This document shows, piece after piece, positions 1 through 5,816 of a stretch of 10,442 nucleotides of DNA. The position numbers and the translations under genes were made by a program. Every line of letters starts with the position of its first letter. The stretch's first letter is position 1. Source of the stretch: Lachnospiraceae bacterium UBA6987 (GTDB lineage: Bacteria > Bacillota > Clostridia > Lachnospirales > Lachnospiraceae); NCBI GenBank assembly GCA_002449955.1, contig DJYD01000033.1, forward strand, positions 92,272-102,713, in the 5' to 3' direction. The notes under the pieces were generated by a model, which did not search any database, was not told the origin of the DNA, and saw nothing but the letters and a program-made list of their open reading frames with translations.

Positions 1-25
1 ACGGATGAGGTTGCCTTCCCCTTTT
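1..25. repeat. Dispersed GGGGAAGGC-type repeat, left copy (cut by the window edge)
   Basis: Bases 1-12 read ACGGATGAGGTT, the exact reverse complement of 959-970. Bases 12-25 carry TGCCTTCCCCTTTT, which in reverse complement resembles 993-1007 (TAAAGGGGAAGGCAA). This is therefore an inverted copy of the repeat found to the right of the AEC gene, and it probably continues off the window. It touches the stop codon (24-26) of the transporter gene. I recall elements of this kind being scattered between genes of Clostridia, but that is recollection and not a search result. Confidence 0.7.
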
Positions 26-941
26 ACCCTACAATATGTGCCCAGAGAGGCAGGGTGATCATACTGAGCAGGGTGCTCATGACCACACATTTTGTGGCAA
101 ACTCCGCATCGCTCCCGTAGCGGGCAGCCAGGATCGCTGCCGTGGCACCTGCCGGCATGCCGGTCATCAGCACGCTGACCCCGTGTGAGACGTTGTCTAA
201 GCCGAGCAGAAGACCGATGCCAAAGGCCGCAGCCGGAAGCAGGGCGAGGCGCAGAGCCGAGAAGGACAGCGTCGCTTTGCTGAAAATCGAAAGCAGCGGC
301 ACGTCAGCCAGGATCGTCCCGACGATGATCATGGTCAGGGCCGTGTTGCAGTTGCCGAGATACTGAATCGGCTTCAGGATCACGGCAGGCGGTCTGAATC
401 CGGTGACCATGCAGATCAAGCCGAGGTAGATCGCGACCAGGCAAGGATGCATCAGCACATTCTTTAAAACCTTCTTCGGATCCGTCTTCGTACCGGCCAC
501 AAAGTAGCTGGTGCCGACGGACCACATGATGATCCGCATGGGGATCAGGAAAATGGAGGTATACAGGACGCCGACCGAGCTGTAGATGCCTTCGGCGATC
601 GGATTGCCCAGGAAACCGCTCATCGGCACGATCGTGCAGTACTGCAGCACCTTTTTCCGCCGCTCCTCAAAGCCGTTGTAAATGAAGCGGTTAAGCAGCA
701 GACAGACAAGCTGCATAACCACCGCCGAAATCAGCAGCAGGCCGCAGGTCTTCAGAATATCCGGTGTGAAATCGATCAGGAAGGATTTGAAGATATTGCA
801 GGGAATGACGACCTTGATGCACAGATCCGAAAGGCAGCGCTTTCCTTCTGCACTGACAACACCTGTTTTTTTCAGCAGAGCACCTACCATCATCAGGATG
901 AACAGTGTGATCTGCAGACTGATGAGCGACCAAAGATCCAT
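24..941 (-). CDS. AEC (auxin efflux carrier) family permease
   Basis: A 305-residue integral membrane protein of about ten hydrophobic segments. Its features fit the AEC transporter family (bacterial members include malate/malonate carriers and YfdV): an N-terminal hydrophobic helix followed by a short basic loop (K24-K25), the loop motif SGFLGNPIAEG at 108-118, and the C-terminal block GMPAGATAAILAARYG at 261-276 followed by a last membrane helix. The length is typical, so the gene looks intact. The start is supported by GGAGG at 948-952, six bases before the ATG. The family moves small organic anions or amino acids; the substrate cannot be read from the sequence. I see no good promoter directly upstream. 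The 163-bp gap contains the terminator of the TAXI operon and repeat DNA, so expression may depend on read-through or on a promoter I cannot recognise. The stop codon lies at the edge of an inverted repeat copy. Confidence 0.88.
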   Translation of the reverse strand: MDLWSLISLQITLFILMMVGALLKKTGVVSAEGKRCLSDLCIKVVIPCNIFKSFLIDFTPDILKTCGLLLISAVVMQLVCLLLNRFIYNGFEERRKKVLQYCTIVPMSGFLGNPIAEGIYSSVGVLYTSIFLIPMRIIMWSVGTSYFVAGTKTDPKKVLKNVLMHPCLVAIYLGLICMVTGFRPPAVILKPIQYLGNCNTALTMIIVGTILADVPLLSIFSKATLSFSALRLALLPAAAFGIGLLLGLDNVSHGVSVLMTGMPAGATAAILAARYGSDAEFATKCVVMSTLLSMITLPLWAHIVG

Positions 942-956
942 AGCTTTCCTCCGTTA

Positions 957-1056
957 TTAACCTCATCCGTCAGCTTCGCTGACACCTTCCCCTAAAGGGG
1001 AAGGCAAATTCATCCACCGCCTGGCTTCCCCTAAAGGAGAAGGCTAAGGGGAAGGC
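957..1056. repeat. Dispersed GGGGAAGGC-type repeat cluster, right copy
   Basis: The core starts with CCTCATCC at 961-968 and contains two perfect hairpins in series. GTCAGC (969-974) pairs with GCTGAC (978-983) around a TTC loop, and CCTTCCCC (985-992) pairs with GGGGAAGG (997-1004) around TAAA. Two degenerate copies of the second hairpin unit follow: CTTCCCCTAAAGGAGAAGGC from 1024, and TAAGGGGAAGGC ending at 1056. Bases 959-970 are the exact inverse of bases 1-12, on the other side of the AEC gene. This has the form of a short, foldable, non-coding dispersed element rather than a gene. No transposase is present. Confidence 0.75.
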
Positions 1057-1089
1057 AAAAAAGGCCGGGGCCGCGAAGGCCCCGGTCTT
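1057..1089 (-). terminator. Rho-independent terminator of the TAXI TRAP operon
   Basis: On the minus strand a stem of about 12 bp forms: CCGGGGCC at 1065-1072 pairs with GGCCCCGG at 1078-1085 around a 5-nt loop, and the stem is extended outward by a G-T wobble, a G-C pair and two A-T pairs. It is followed by a run of six T (1057-1062 on the minus strand). It begins 15 bases after the receptor gene's stop codon, so it should end the permease-receptor transcript and separate it from the AEC gene. Confidence 0.9.
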
Positions 1090-1104
1090 ACCAGGTCAGT
1101 GAAA

Positions 1105-2136
1105 TTATTTGATTCCGCCGACGCTCTTGTAGAATTCCTCTGCACCGGGGTGAAGCGGAATAGGGGTATCGTTGCAGATGTAGGTCTGGTCATTCAGCTC
1201 AGCGAAGAAGCCGTTGGCCTTGGCCATATCAGCAGCATTTTCCCAAAGGGTCTTAGCCAGGTTGTAGGCCAGTTCCTTGTCCAGATCCTGGCGGGCAATG
1301 ACCATGCACTTCACGCCGAAGGTGTGGACGGCCTGATCCTGGACGGACTTGCCGGAGGTGTAGGTGCCGGCCGGGATGTCGATCTTCGCATAGGCAGGGT
1401 TGATTTCCAGAGCCTTGTTCAGCTCTTCATCGGTGAAGCCAAGCCATACGCATTCCTTGGTGGCAGCAGCATTCAGCTGAGCGCCAACCGGGACACCGGC
1501 GAAAGCGGAACCGACAAGGACGGTGCCGTCAGCAACGCCGTCAGCCGCATCACCAAGGGTCATGTTGGTGAAGGACAGGCCATTGCCTTCGGTCAGACCG
1601 GCAACTTCAAGGCCGACCTTGGTGGAAACTTCGGTGGTGGAAGCGGCAGGGCCGATACCGATGGTGCCGTTGGAACCGGCAACATCATGCAGATAGGTCC
1701 AGCCGGAGGACTTCAGGGCAACCAGGCTGACCACGGAGGAGTACACGCAGCCGATGCAGACGATGTCTTCGATCTTGTTGCCATCGAACTTGCCAAGGCC
1801 GTGGGTGGCGTTGTAGCCGGCGTCGCCGGAGCACATGCCGAGCTGGATCTCACCGTCATGGACATCCTGCGCATTCTGGTTGGAGCCGGAGGAGGTGGTA
1901 GCTTCGACCTGCAGACCGTTGATCTTGTTGGTGAAGGTCGTGGCAATGGCAGCCGCAGCCGCATACATGGTACCGGTAGAGTCAGCACCGCCAATGGTCA
2001 GACGAGGGCCACTGTAGGTGTAGCCGGAATCTGAACCTCCGGTAGAAGCGTTGGTGCTGCTGTTGTTGCTGCCGCCGCAGGCGCAAAGGCTAAGGCAAAG
2101 CACCAGGGCGAGAACTAAAGAAACAACTTTTTTCAT
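1105..2136 (-). CDS. TAXI-family TRAP transporter solute-binding lipoprotein
   Basis: A 343-residue extracytoplasmic receptor for a tripartite ATP-independent (TRAP) transporter of the TAXI type. Residues 1-20 are a lipoprotein signal: K2-K3, a hydrophobic core and the lipobox L17-C18-A19-C20, so C20 should be lipidated and the protein tethered outside the membrane. A Ser/Gly/Asn/Thr linker follows (21-45). The domain then opens with LTIGGADSTGTMYAAAAAIA (46-65), the TAXI form of the ligand-binding start, and continues with SGSNQNAQDVHDGEIQLGM, the usual next block. The start is supported by GGAGAG at 2142-2147. The gene is second in its operon, 76 bases after the fused permease, and a strong terminator follows it. 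TAXI receptors have been linked to glutamate and other organic acids, but the ligand here is unknown. A 311-codon open frame on the opposite strand (1099-2034) is a by-product of codon bias. Confidence 0.92.
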   Translation of the reverse strand: MKKVVSLVLALVLCLSLCACGGSNNSSTNASTGGSDSGYTYSGPRLTIGGADSTGTMYAAAAAIATTFTNKINGLQVEATTSSGSNQNAQDVHDGEIQLGMCSGDAGYNATHGLGKFDGNKIEDIVCIGCVYSSVVSLVALKSSGWTYLHDVAGSNGTIGIGPAASTTEVSTKVGLEVAGLTEGNGLSFTNMTLGDAADGVADGTVLVGSAFAGVPVGAQLNAAATKECVWLGFTDEELNKALEINPAYAKIDIPAGTYTSGKSVQDQAVHTFGVKCMVIARQDLDKELAYNLAKTLWENAADMAKANGFFAELNDQTYICNDTPIPLHPGAEEFYKSVGGIK

Positions 2137-2159
2137 TTTCTCTCTCCTTTTTCATTGAG

Positions 2160-2187
2160 ATAGATCTATAGTACGGGACCATTCCCG
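2160..2187. promoter_or_regulatory. Small inverted repeats in the permease-receptor gap
   Basis: The 76-bp gap between the two TAXI genes holds CGGGA (2174-2178) paired with TCCCG (2183-2187) around CCAT, next to the 10-bp palindrome ATAGATCTAT (2160-2169). Neither is followed by a T run on the minus strand, so they do not look like a terminator. A hairpin here could protect the 5' end of a processed receptor mRNA; this is inference from position only. Confidence 0.3.
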
Positions 2188-2212
2188 ACTATCATTGCGT
2201 TAAATCCGCAGA

Positions 2213-4198
2213 TCAGGCTGCGGAAGCGCGGGCCTTCTTGTGACCGTATCTGGCTCTGCAGACAAAGAACATGCCGACCAGGATGACCAGGCCGATGATA
2301 TCGGTAAGGGATCCGGGGATCATCATGCACAGGCCGCCGCCGATAATGATCAGGCTTTCGATCAGGCTGATCTTCGTCTGGCCGCTGAAGTACCACTGCT
2401 GCATGCCGCAGGACATACCCACGCAGCCGACCAGCGAGGAGAACACAACGCTCAGGATCTCACCGAGCGAGCCGTCCAGGTTCATGGCGCTGTTGTAGCA
2501 GAACACGAAGGGCACGATGAAGCCCGCAAAACCGATCTTGCAGGCGTTGATGGCCGTCTTCATCGGGTCGCACTTTGCAATACCGGCACCGGCATAGGCA
2601 GCCAGGGCAACAGGCGGCGTGATGGCCGACAGGCAGGCGAAGTAGAACACGAACAGGTGAGCGGTCAGCAGGTTCAGGCCAAGGAGCTTCAGGGCCGGAG
2701 CCAGGATGGAAGCGCCGATGACGTAAGCCGAGGTGGTCGGCAGACCCATGCCCAGGATGATGCAGGCGACGGCCGTGAACAGCAGCGACAGGAACATGTT
2801 GCCGCCGGCGGCGTTGATCATGGCGTTGCCGAACTTGACGCCCAGACCGGTACGGGTAACCATAGCCACCACAACGCCGGCGCAGGCGCAGCCCGCCACG
2901 ATGGAAATCGCGCTGTAAGCGGCTTTGACAAAGGTCCTCGGAATATCCGTCAGCTTGTAACGTTTCTTCTTGTCAAGAAGCATGATAATCGGCACGGAGG
3001 CGCAGGCGATGGTCGCGGACAGCTGAGGGCTGAGCTGCTTGATCAGCAGGGCCCAGACCAGGATCGCAATGACCACTAAGTACAGCCAGCCGTCTGCCAG
3101 CACCTTTCTGGTCTTCGGGATCTGATCCTTCGGCATCAGTTCGACGTCGCCGACTTCGCCCTGGGCAAAGACGGCAATGCCGGCACCCAGGAAGTACAGG
3201 ACAGCCGGGATGACGGCGGCCTTGACGATGGTCGTGTATTTCTCCATCGTGAAGACGACCATCAGGAATGCGCCGGAGCCCATAACAGGCGGCAGGATCT
3301 GCCCGCCCGTGGACGCAACGGCTTCAACGCCGGAAGCAAATTCGGGCCTGTAGCCGCGGGATTTCATCAGCGGGATCGTGAAGGTACCGGTACCCACGAC
3401 GTTCGCGACGGCGGAGCCGTTGATGCAGCCCATAAGAGCCGAAGCCACAACAGCCGCCAGAGCGGGGCCGCAGCGCAGCTTGCCGGTCACGGAAAGGGCC
3501 AGGTCATTGATGAAGTTCGAGCAGCCGGAAATATCCAGGAAGGCGCCGAACATAACGAACATGTAAATAACCGTGGTCGAGACCTGAATCGTGGTACCGA
3601 AGATACCGTCAAGGTCAACCGCCAGGTACTTCATCAGGTTGTCCCAGGAATAGCCGCGGTGGCCGAGGGAACCCTGAATATAGCCGCCGAAGCGTGCGTA
3701 CAGCAGGAAAATGATCGCCAGGATCGGCATGATCCAGCCAAGCGAACGGCGGGCACCGTCAAGCACGATCACCAGGAAGATCAGACCGGCGACAAACGCC
3801 ATGGTACCGGCCTTGCCGTTGTTGTCCGAAAGGTGGGCATATTCATTGCTGACCAGGTAGACGGACCACCACAGGGCAACGATCAACACCATGTCGATGA
3901 TGCGGCAGATCAGCCTGAAGGCCTGATTCTTAGCAAATTTGTCCTTAAAGACATGCTCATAAAGCGGCAGAGCCAGGATCAGGACGGTGAAACCAAACGC
4001 GACGTGAATGGCGCGCATGGAGATAACAGCGAGATGTCCGAATACGATGTAGATCTGATAGACGGACATGGCGAAGGCAAATACAGCCGCAATCTTGCCG
4101 AAGATAGTATTCTTCTGCTCTTCGATCTTCTTCGCCGCTGCCAGCTCGGCGTCCAATGACTCGACGTCGATTTCCTTGACGGTTTTTTCTTTACTCAT
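2213..4198 (-). CDS. TAXI-type TRAP transporter fused permease (DctQ-DctM fusion)
   Basis: A 661-residue multi-spanning membrane protein that couples substrate import to an ion gradient together with the receptor encoded downstream. A charged N-terminal region (1-32) is followed by about four helices (33-147), corresponding to the small DctQ-like subunit. The large DctM-like part begins around 154 and carries the conserved GSAVANVVGTGTFTIPLMKS (261-280) and the family signature GMGLPTTSAYV (483-493). The C-terminal region after about 580 holds further hydrophobic segments (roughly 611-646) of the kind found at the end of fused TAXI permeases, and the tail is basic. The length is normal for fused permeases, and no frame breaks are visible. 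AGGAG at 4206-4210 sits seven bases before the ATG. It is the first gene of the operon, driven by the promoter at 4305-4332. The order permease then receptor is less common than the reverse. Confidence 0.93.
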   Translation of the reverse strand: MSKEKTVKEIDVESLDAELAAAKKIEEQKNTIFGKIAAVFAFAMSVYQIYIVFGHLAVISMRAIHVAFGFTVLILALPLYEHVFKDKFAKNQAFRLICRIIDMVLIVALWWSVYLVSNEYAHLSDNNGKAGTMAFVAGLIFLVIVLDGARRSLGWIMPILAIIFLLYARFGGYIQGSLGHRGYSWDNLMKYLAVDLDGIFGTTIQVSTTVIYMFVMFGAFLDISGCSNFINDLALSVTGKLRCGPALAAVVASALMGCINGSAVANVVGTGTFTIPLMKSRGYRPEFASGVEAVASTGGQILPPVMGSGAFLMVVFTMEKYTTIVKAAVIPAVLYFLGAGIAVFAQGEVGDVELMPKDQIPKTRKVLADGWLYLVVIAILVWALLIKQLSPQLSATIACASVPIIMLLDKKKRYKLTDIPRTFVKAAYSAISIVAGCACAGVVVAMVTRTGLGVKFGNAMINAAGGNMFLSLLFTAVACIILGMGLPTTSAYVIGASILAPALKLLGLNLLTAHLFVFYFACLSAITPPVALAAYAGAGIAKCDPMKTAINACKIGFAGFIVPFVFCYNSAMNLDGSLGEILSVVFSSLVGCVGMSCGMQQWYFSGQTKISLIESLIIIGGGLCMMIPGSLTDIIGLVILVGMFFVCRARYGHKKARASAA

Positions 4199-4280
4199 AT
4201 ACTCTCTCCTGTCTATTCTGTTTTACAGACACATGATCCGCAAGGCTCAGTGCACGGCGGTTATGTGCAGAGAAAACAGT

Positions 4281-4300
4281 CCCGTAACGGGTTTTAACGG
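4281..4300. promoter_or_regulatory. Operator-like dyad and direct repeat at the TAXI transcription start
   Basis: CCCGT (4281-4285) and ACGGG (4287-4291) form a perfect inverted repeat around one base. TAACGG also occurs twice, at 4285-4290 and 4295-4300, ten bases apart or one helical turn. The block begins a few bases after the -10 box (4305-4310), covering the expected start of transcription near 4298, where a bound repressor would block the promoter. The neighbouring XRE protein is the natural candidate ligand, but no binding site is known to me for it. Confidence 0.35.
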
Positions 4301-4304
4301 ATAA

Positions 4305-4332
4305 ATTATATCATATTTTTATTCTGTGTCCA
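4305..4332 (-). promoter_or_regulatory. Sigma-A-type promoter of the TAXI TRAP operon
   Basis: Read on the minus strand: -35 TGGACA (4327-4332, five of six consensus), a 16-bp spacer, and -10 TATAAT (4305-4310, perfect) with an extended TG one base upstream. The start of transcription is expected near 4298, giving a leader of about 100 bases before the permease ATG. The region upstream is A/T-rich and could act as an UP element. Confidence 0.8.
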
Positions 4333-4410
4333 TACTTTTTTTACAATGCAGAAAAGTCCTTTCTTCCGTCTGAAGCTGTTTTTTTTACAGCCGGCTGCGG
4401 TCAGAACAAT

Positions 4411-4452
4411 AAAAACACCCCTTCCCGATACAAAAATACCGGAATGGGGTGT
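4411..4452 (-). terminator. Rho-independent terminator of the XRE regulator gene
   Basis: ACACCCC (4415-4421) pairs with GGGGTGT (4446-4452), and after a one-base bulge TTCC pairs with GGAA, enclosing an A/T-rich loop. On the minus strand the stem is followed by TTTTT then ATTG. It lies about 60 bases after the regulator's stop and upstream of the TAXI promoter, so the regulator and transporter are separate transcription units. The rest of the 315-bp gap (4199-4513) holds the TAXI promoter, its leader and a 10-bp palindrome CAGCCGGCTG at 4388-4397. I see no gene in it. Confidence 0.85.
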
Positions 4453-4513
4453 AATGGACCTACCGTCTTCCCAAACGACAATCTGCAAGCGGCTTCTTTA
4501 GCAGGGATCCGGT

Positions 4514-5215
4514 TCAGAACTGCTCAACGGCAAACATATTGAGTTTGCGGATCAGTTTCATATCCTTGGGATTCAGGATCAGATCCTCATGCAGCTGGTC
4601 ATCCTCTGTCAGGATTTCTTCCGAGAGGATGCATTTGATGGAAATGGGGAGCAGGGGATAACGGGACATGCCGGACAGCATGCCTAATACCTCCGTGCTG
4701 CGGTCAAACGGATTGAGTGCCGTGAGCGTCACTCGTTCGCTGTGATTGCTCTGGCTCTCAAACATGAAATTGGATACCGTGTCAAAGAACTCGGCTTTGC
4801 CGAAATACAGATTCCGGCAGCTTTCCGGTTTGTCAAATGAGTTAAGGTCATAGTAGAGCGTTGCCGAAGGCGCCGCGCCCTCCCGGTTAACCTCTAGAAG
4901 ATTCCGGATAATCTTCTTCACCCGGCCGTCGTAGAAGTAGACATATATCCTCCGCTGAGGGAAAAAGCTGTCCCCGGATGCTTCCGGTTCCTCTCCCGCT
5001 GCGGGATAATAGTCTATCAGCTGCTGCACCGTGATGCCCAACGCTGCCGCAATGTCGAAGAGTGTTTCCACGTCAACTGTGATTTCACCGATCTCGTACT
5101 TGGACAGGGTGGCCTTGCTTTTGTGGATGCGTTCTGCCAGATCCGTCAGTGTGTAATGCTTTACCTTACGATACAAACGGATGCGGCTTCCTACGTGCAT
5201 TCGTATCTCCCGCAT
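4514..5215 (-). CDS. XRE/Cro-type helix-turn-helix transcriptional regulator
   Basis: A 233-residue DNA-binding protein. Residues 8-66 form a five-helix HTH of the Cro/C1 type: RIRLYRKVKHYTLTDLAERI, then the recognition segment SKATLSKYEIGEI (33-45), then VDVETLFDIAAALGITVQQL. A linker (70-86) leads to a C-terminal domain of about 145 residues with predicted mixed strands and helices that I do not recognise; it probably senses a ligand or forms the dimer. Two starts are possible. The ATG at 5213-5215 is preceded by AAAGGTG (5223-5229), while the ATG at residue 6 (5198-5200) has its own GGGAG six bases upstream. I chose the longer form. The gene has its own promoter and terminator and stands directly upstream of the TAXI operon on the same strand, so it is likely that operon's regulator. 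This is inference from position; autoregulation is also possible. Confidence 0.88.
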   Translation of the reverse strand: MREIRMHVGSRIRLYRKVKHYTLTDLAERIHKSKATLSKYEIGEITVDVETLFDIAAALGITVQQLIDYYPAAGEEPEASGDSFFPQRRIYVYFYDGRVKKIIRNLLEVNREGAAPSATLYYDLNSFDKPESCRNLYFGKAEFFDTVSNFMFESQSNHSERVTLTALNPFDRSTEVLGMLSGMSRYPLLPISIKCILSEEILTEDDQLHEDLILNPKDMKLIRKLNMFAVEQF

Positions 5216-5245
5216 AGCTGTTCACCTTTCGTTGTTGGTGCAGTG

Positions 5246-5274
5246 ATTATAGCATAAGCTTCGCAAAAAATCCA
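5246..5274 (-). promoter_or_regulatory. Extended -10 promoter of the XRE regulator gene
   Basis: Minus strand: -10 TATAAT (5246-5251) preceded by TGC (5252-5254), i.e. an extended -10. A weak -35 TGGATT (5269-5274) lies 17 bp further up. The -35 box falls within one arm of the inverted repeat that terminates the upstream operon. Predicted transcription starts near 5239, leaving a short leader before the SD at 5223-5229. Confidence 0.7.
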
Positions 5275-5327
5275 CTGTCGCCGGGTAAAGCGCGGCGCTT
5301 TTTTTACCCCGAACAACAGTGGATTTT
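5265..5327 (-). terminator. Large branched terminator of the mrp-dacF-dut operon
   Basis: A perfect 12-bp inverted repeat, AAAATCCACTGT (5267-5278) and ACAGTGGATTTT (5316-5327), encloses a second stem in which GGGT plus AAAGC (5283-5291) pairs with GCTTT and ACCC (5297-5309), with a four-base bulge. On the minus strand the outer stem ends in a run of six T, the form of a rho-independent terminator, about 48 bases after the dut stop. The outer arms are symmetric, so the plus strand could also fold, but no plus-strand gene reads into it. The stretch 5328-5374 between it and dut is A/T-rich with no other feature. Confidence 0.8.
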
Positions 5328-5374
5328 CTACTTTTAAGAGTCTTTTTTGAAAAAGTTAAAAATTTGTTCAAGAA

Positions 5375-5806
5375 TCAGCAAATTCCTGTGGAACCAAAGC
5401 CGCCTCTGTCTTCCGCAGACAGGTGTTCCACGGCTTCAAAGCAGATCTCCGGTTGGTTCTTCATGATCCGGAACTGACAGATTCTGTCGCCTTTTTTTAT
5501 CGTTACCGCTCTCGTAGCCAGCATCGGCGCGTACCACTGGTCATGATCGCCGCAGTACCTGCCGTCCACTACGCCCACGCCGTTTACCTGCAGCAGACCG
5601 AAGTTTTTGAAGGTGGAGCTGCGCGGCGCAATATGTGCCTCATACCCCTCCGGCAGCTGCATGGCCACGCCAAGCGGGATCAGGCGGTATTCGCCCTGCT
5701 GCAGGCTGATCTCCTCAGCCGCGCGCAGGTCGATCCAGTCGCCGCCCGGAATCGCCGCGATCCGCGGCAGGTCTTCTGTCAAATAACGGATCTTAATGGT
5801 TTCCAT
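5375..5806 (-). CDS. dut: dUTP diphosphatase (trimeric dUTPase)
   Basis: A 143-residue enzyme that hydrolyses dUTP to dUMP and pyrophosphate, keeping uracil out of DNA and supplying dUMP for thymidylate. The five trimeric dUTPase motifs can be followed: D26-L27-R28-A29 (motif 1), P61-R62-S63-S64 (2), VVDGRYCGD with the catalytic-type Asp D81 and Tyr Y84 (3), GDRICQ at 106-111 (4), and RGGFGSTG at 134-141 (5). After motif 3 the usual sequence is replaced by DHDQWYAP, a variant I associate with Firmicutes and phage dUTPases. The frame stays open 40 codons further upstream into dacF, but the ATG at 5804-5806 fits the family's N-terminus and has AGGGA at 5812-5816 over the dacF stop codon, so translation is probably coupled. 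It is the last gene of its operon. Confidence 0.92.
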   Translation of the reverse strand: METIKIRYLTEDLPRIAAIPGGDWIDLRAAEEISLQQGEYRLIPLGVAMQLPEGYEAHIAPRSSTFKNFGLLQVNGVGVVDGRYCGDHDQWYAPMLATRAVTIKKGDRICQFRIMKNQPEICFEAVEHLSAEDRGGFGSTGIC

Positions 5807-5811
5807 ACGTA

Positions 5812-5816
5812 TCCCT
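5812..5816 (-). promoter_or_regulatory. Ribosome binding site that fixes the dut start
   Basis: Minus-strand AGGGA lies five bases before the dut ATG and overlaps the dacF stop codon TAG (5815-5817). It supports the short dut start over the longer in-frame extension and suggests that ribosomes ending dacF re-initiate on dut. Confidence 0.65.

Noticed and set aside
957..1056. CRISPR-like array
   Set aside because: The repeated unit is a self-complementary GGGGAAGGC hairpin with unequal short gaps and decaying copies. There are no regular spacers and no cas gene nearby.
1099..2034. A 311-codon open frame on the plus strand, Gly/Val/Asp-rich
   Set aside because: It lies wholly opposite the TAXI receptor, which has clear family motifs, a lipobox and a ribosome site. 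The plus-strand frame has no recognisable domain and its composition is what the opposite strand of a GC-rich gene gives.
2240..3079. A 279-codon plus-strand frame rich in His, Asp, Gln and Arg
   Set aside because: This is a shadow of the permease gene: hydrophobic codons on one strand read as charged residues on the other. No ribosome site or domain.
4199..4300. Riboswitch in the TAXI leader
   Set aside because: The leader is only about 100 bases. It contains short inverted repeats (TCTGT/ACAGA at 4217-4229, TGCAC/GTGCA at 4251-4269) but no conserved riboswitch core or terminator that I recognise.
4068..4304. A 78-codon plus-strand frame over the TAXI leader
   Set aside because: Most of it is antisense to the permease start, and it reads back through the leader into the promoter. 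No supporting signal was seen.
4306..4488. A 60-codon minus-strand frame between the TAXI operon and the regulator
   Set aside because: It starts with TTG without a ribosome site, runs through the regulator's terminator hairpin and ends inside the TAXI promoter.
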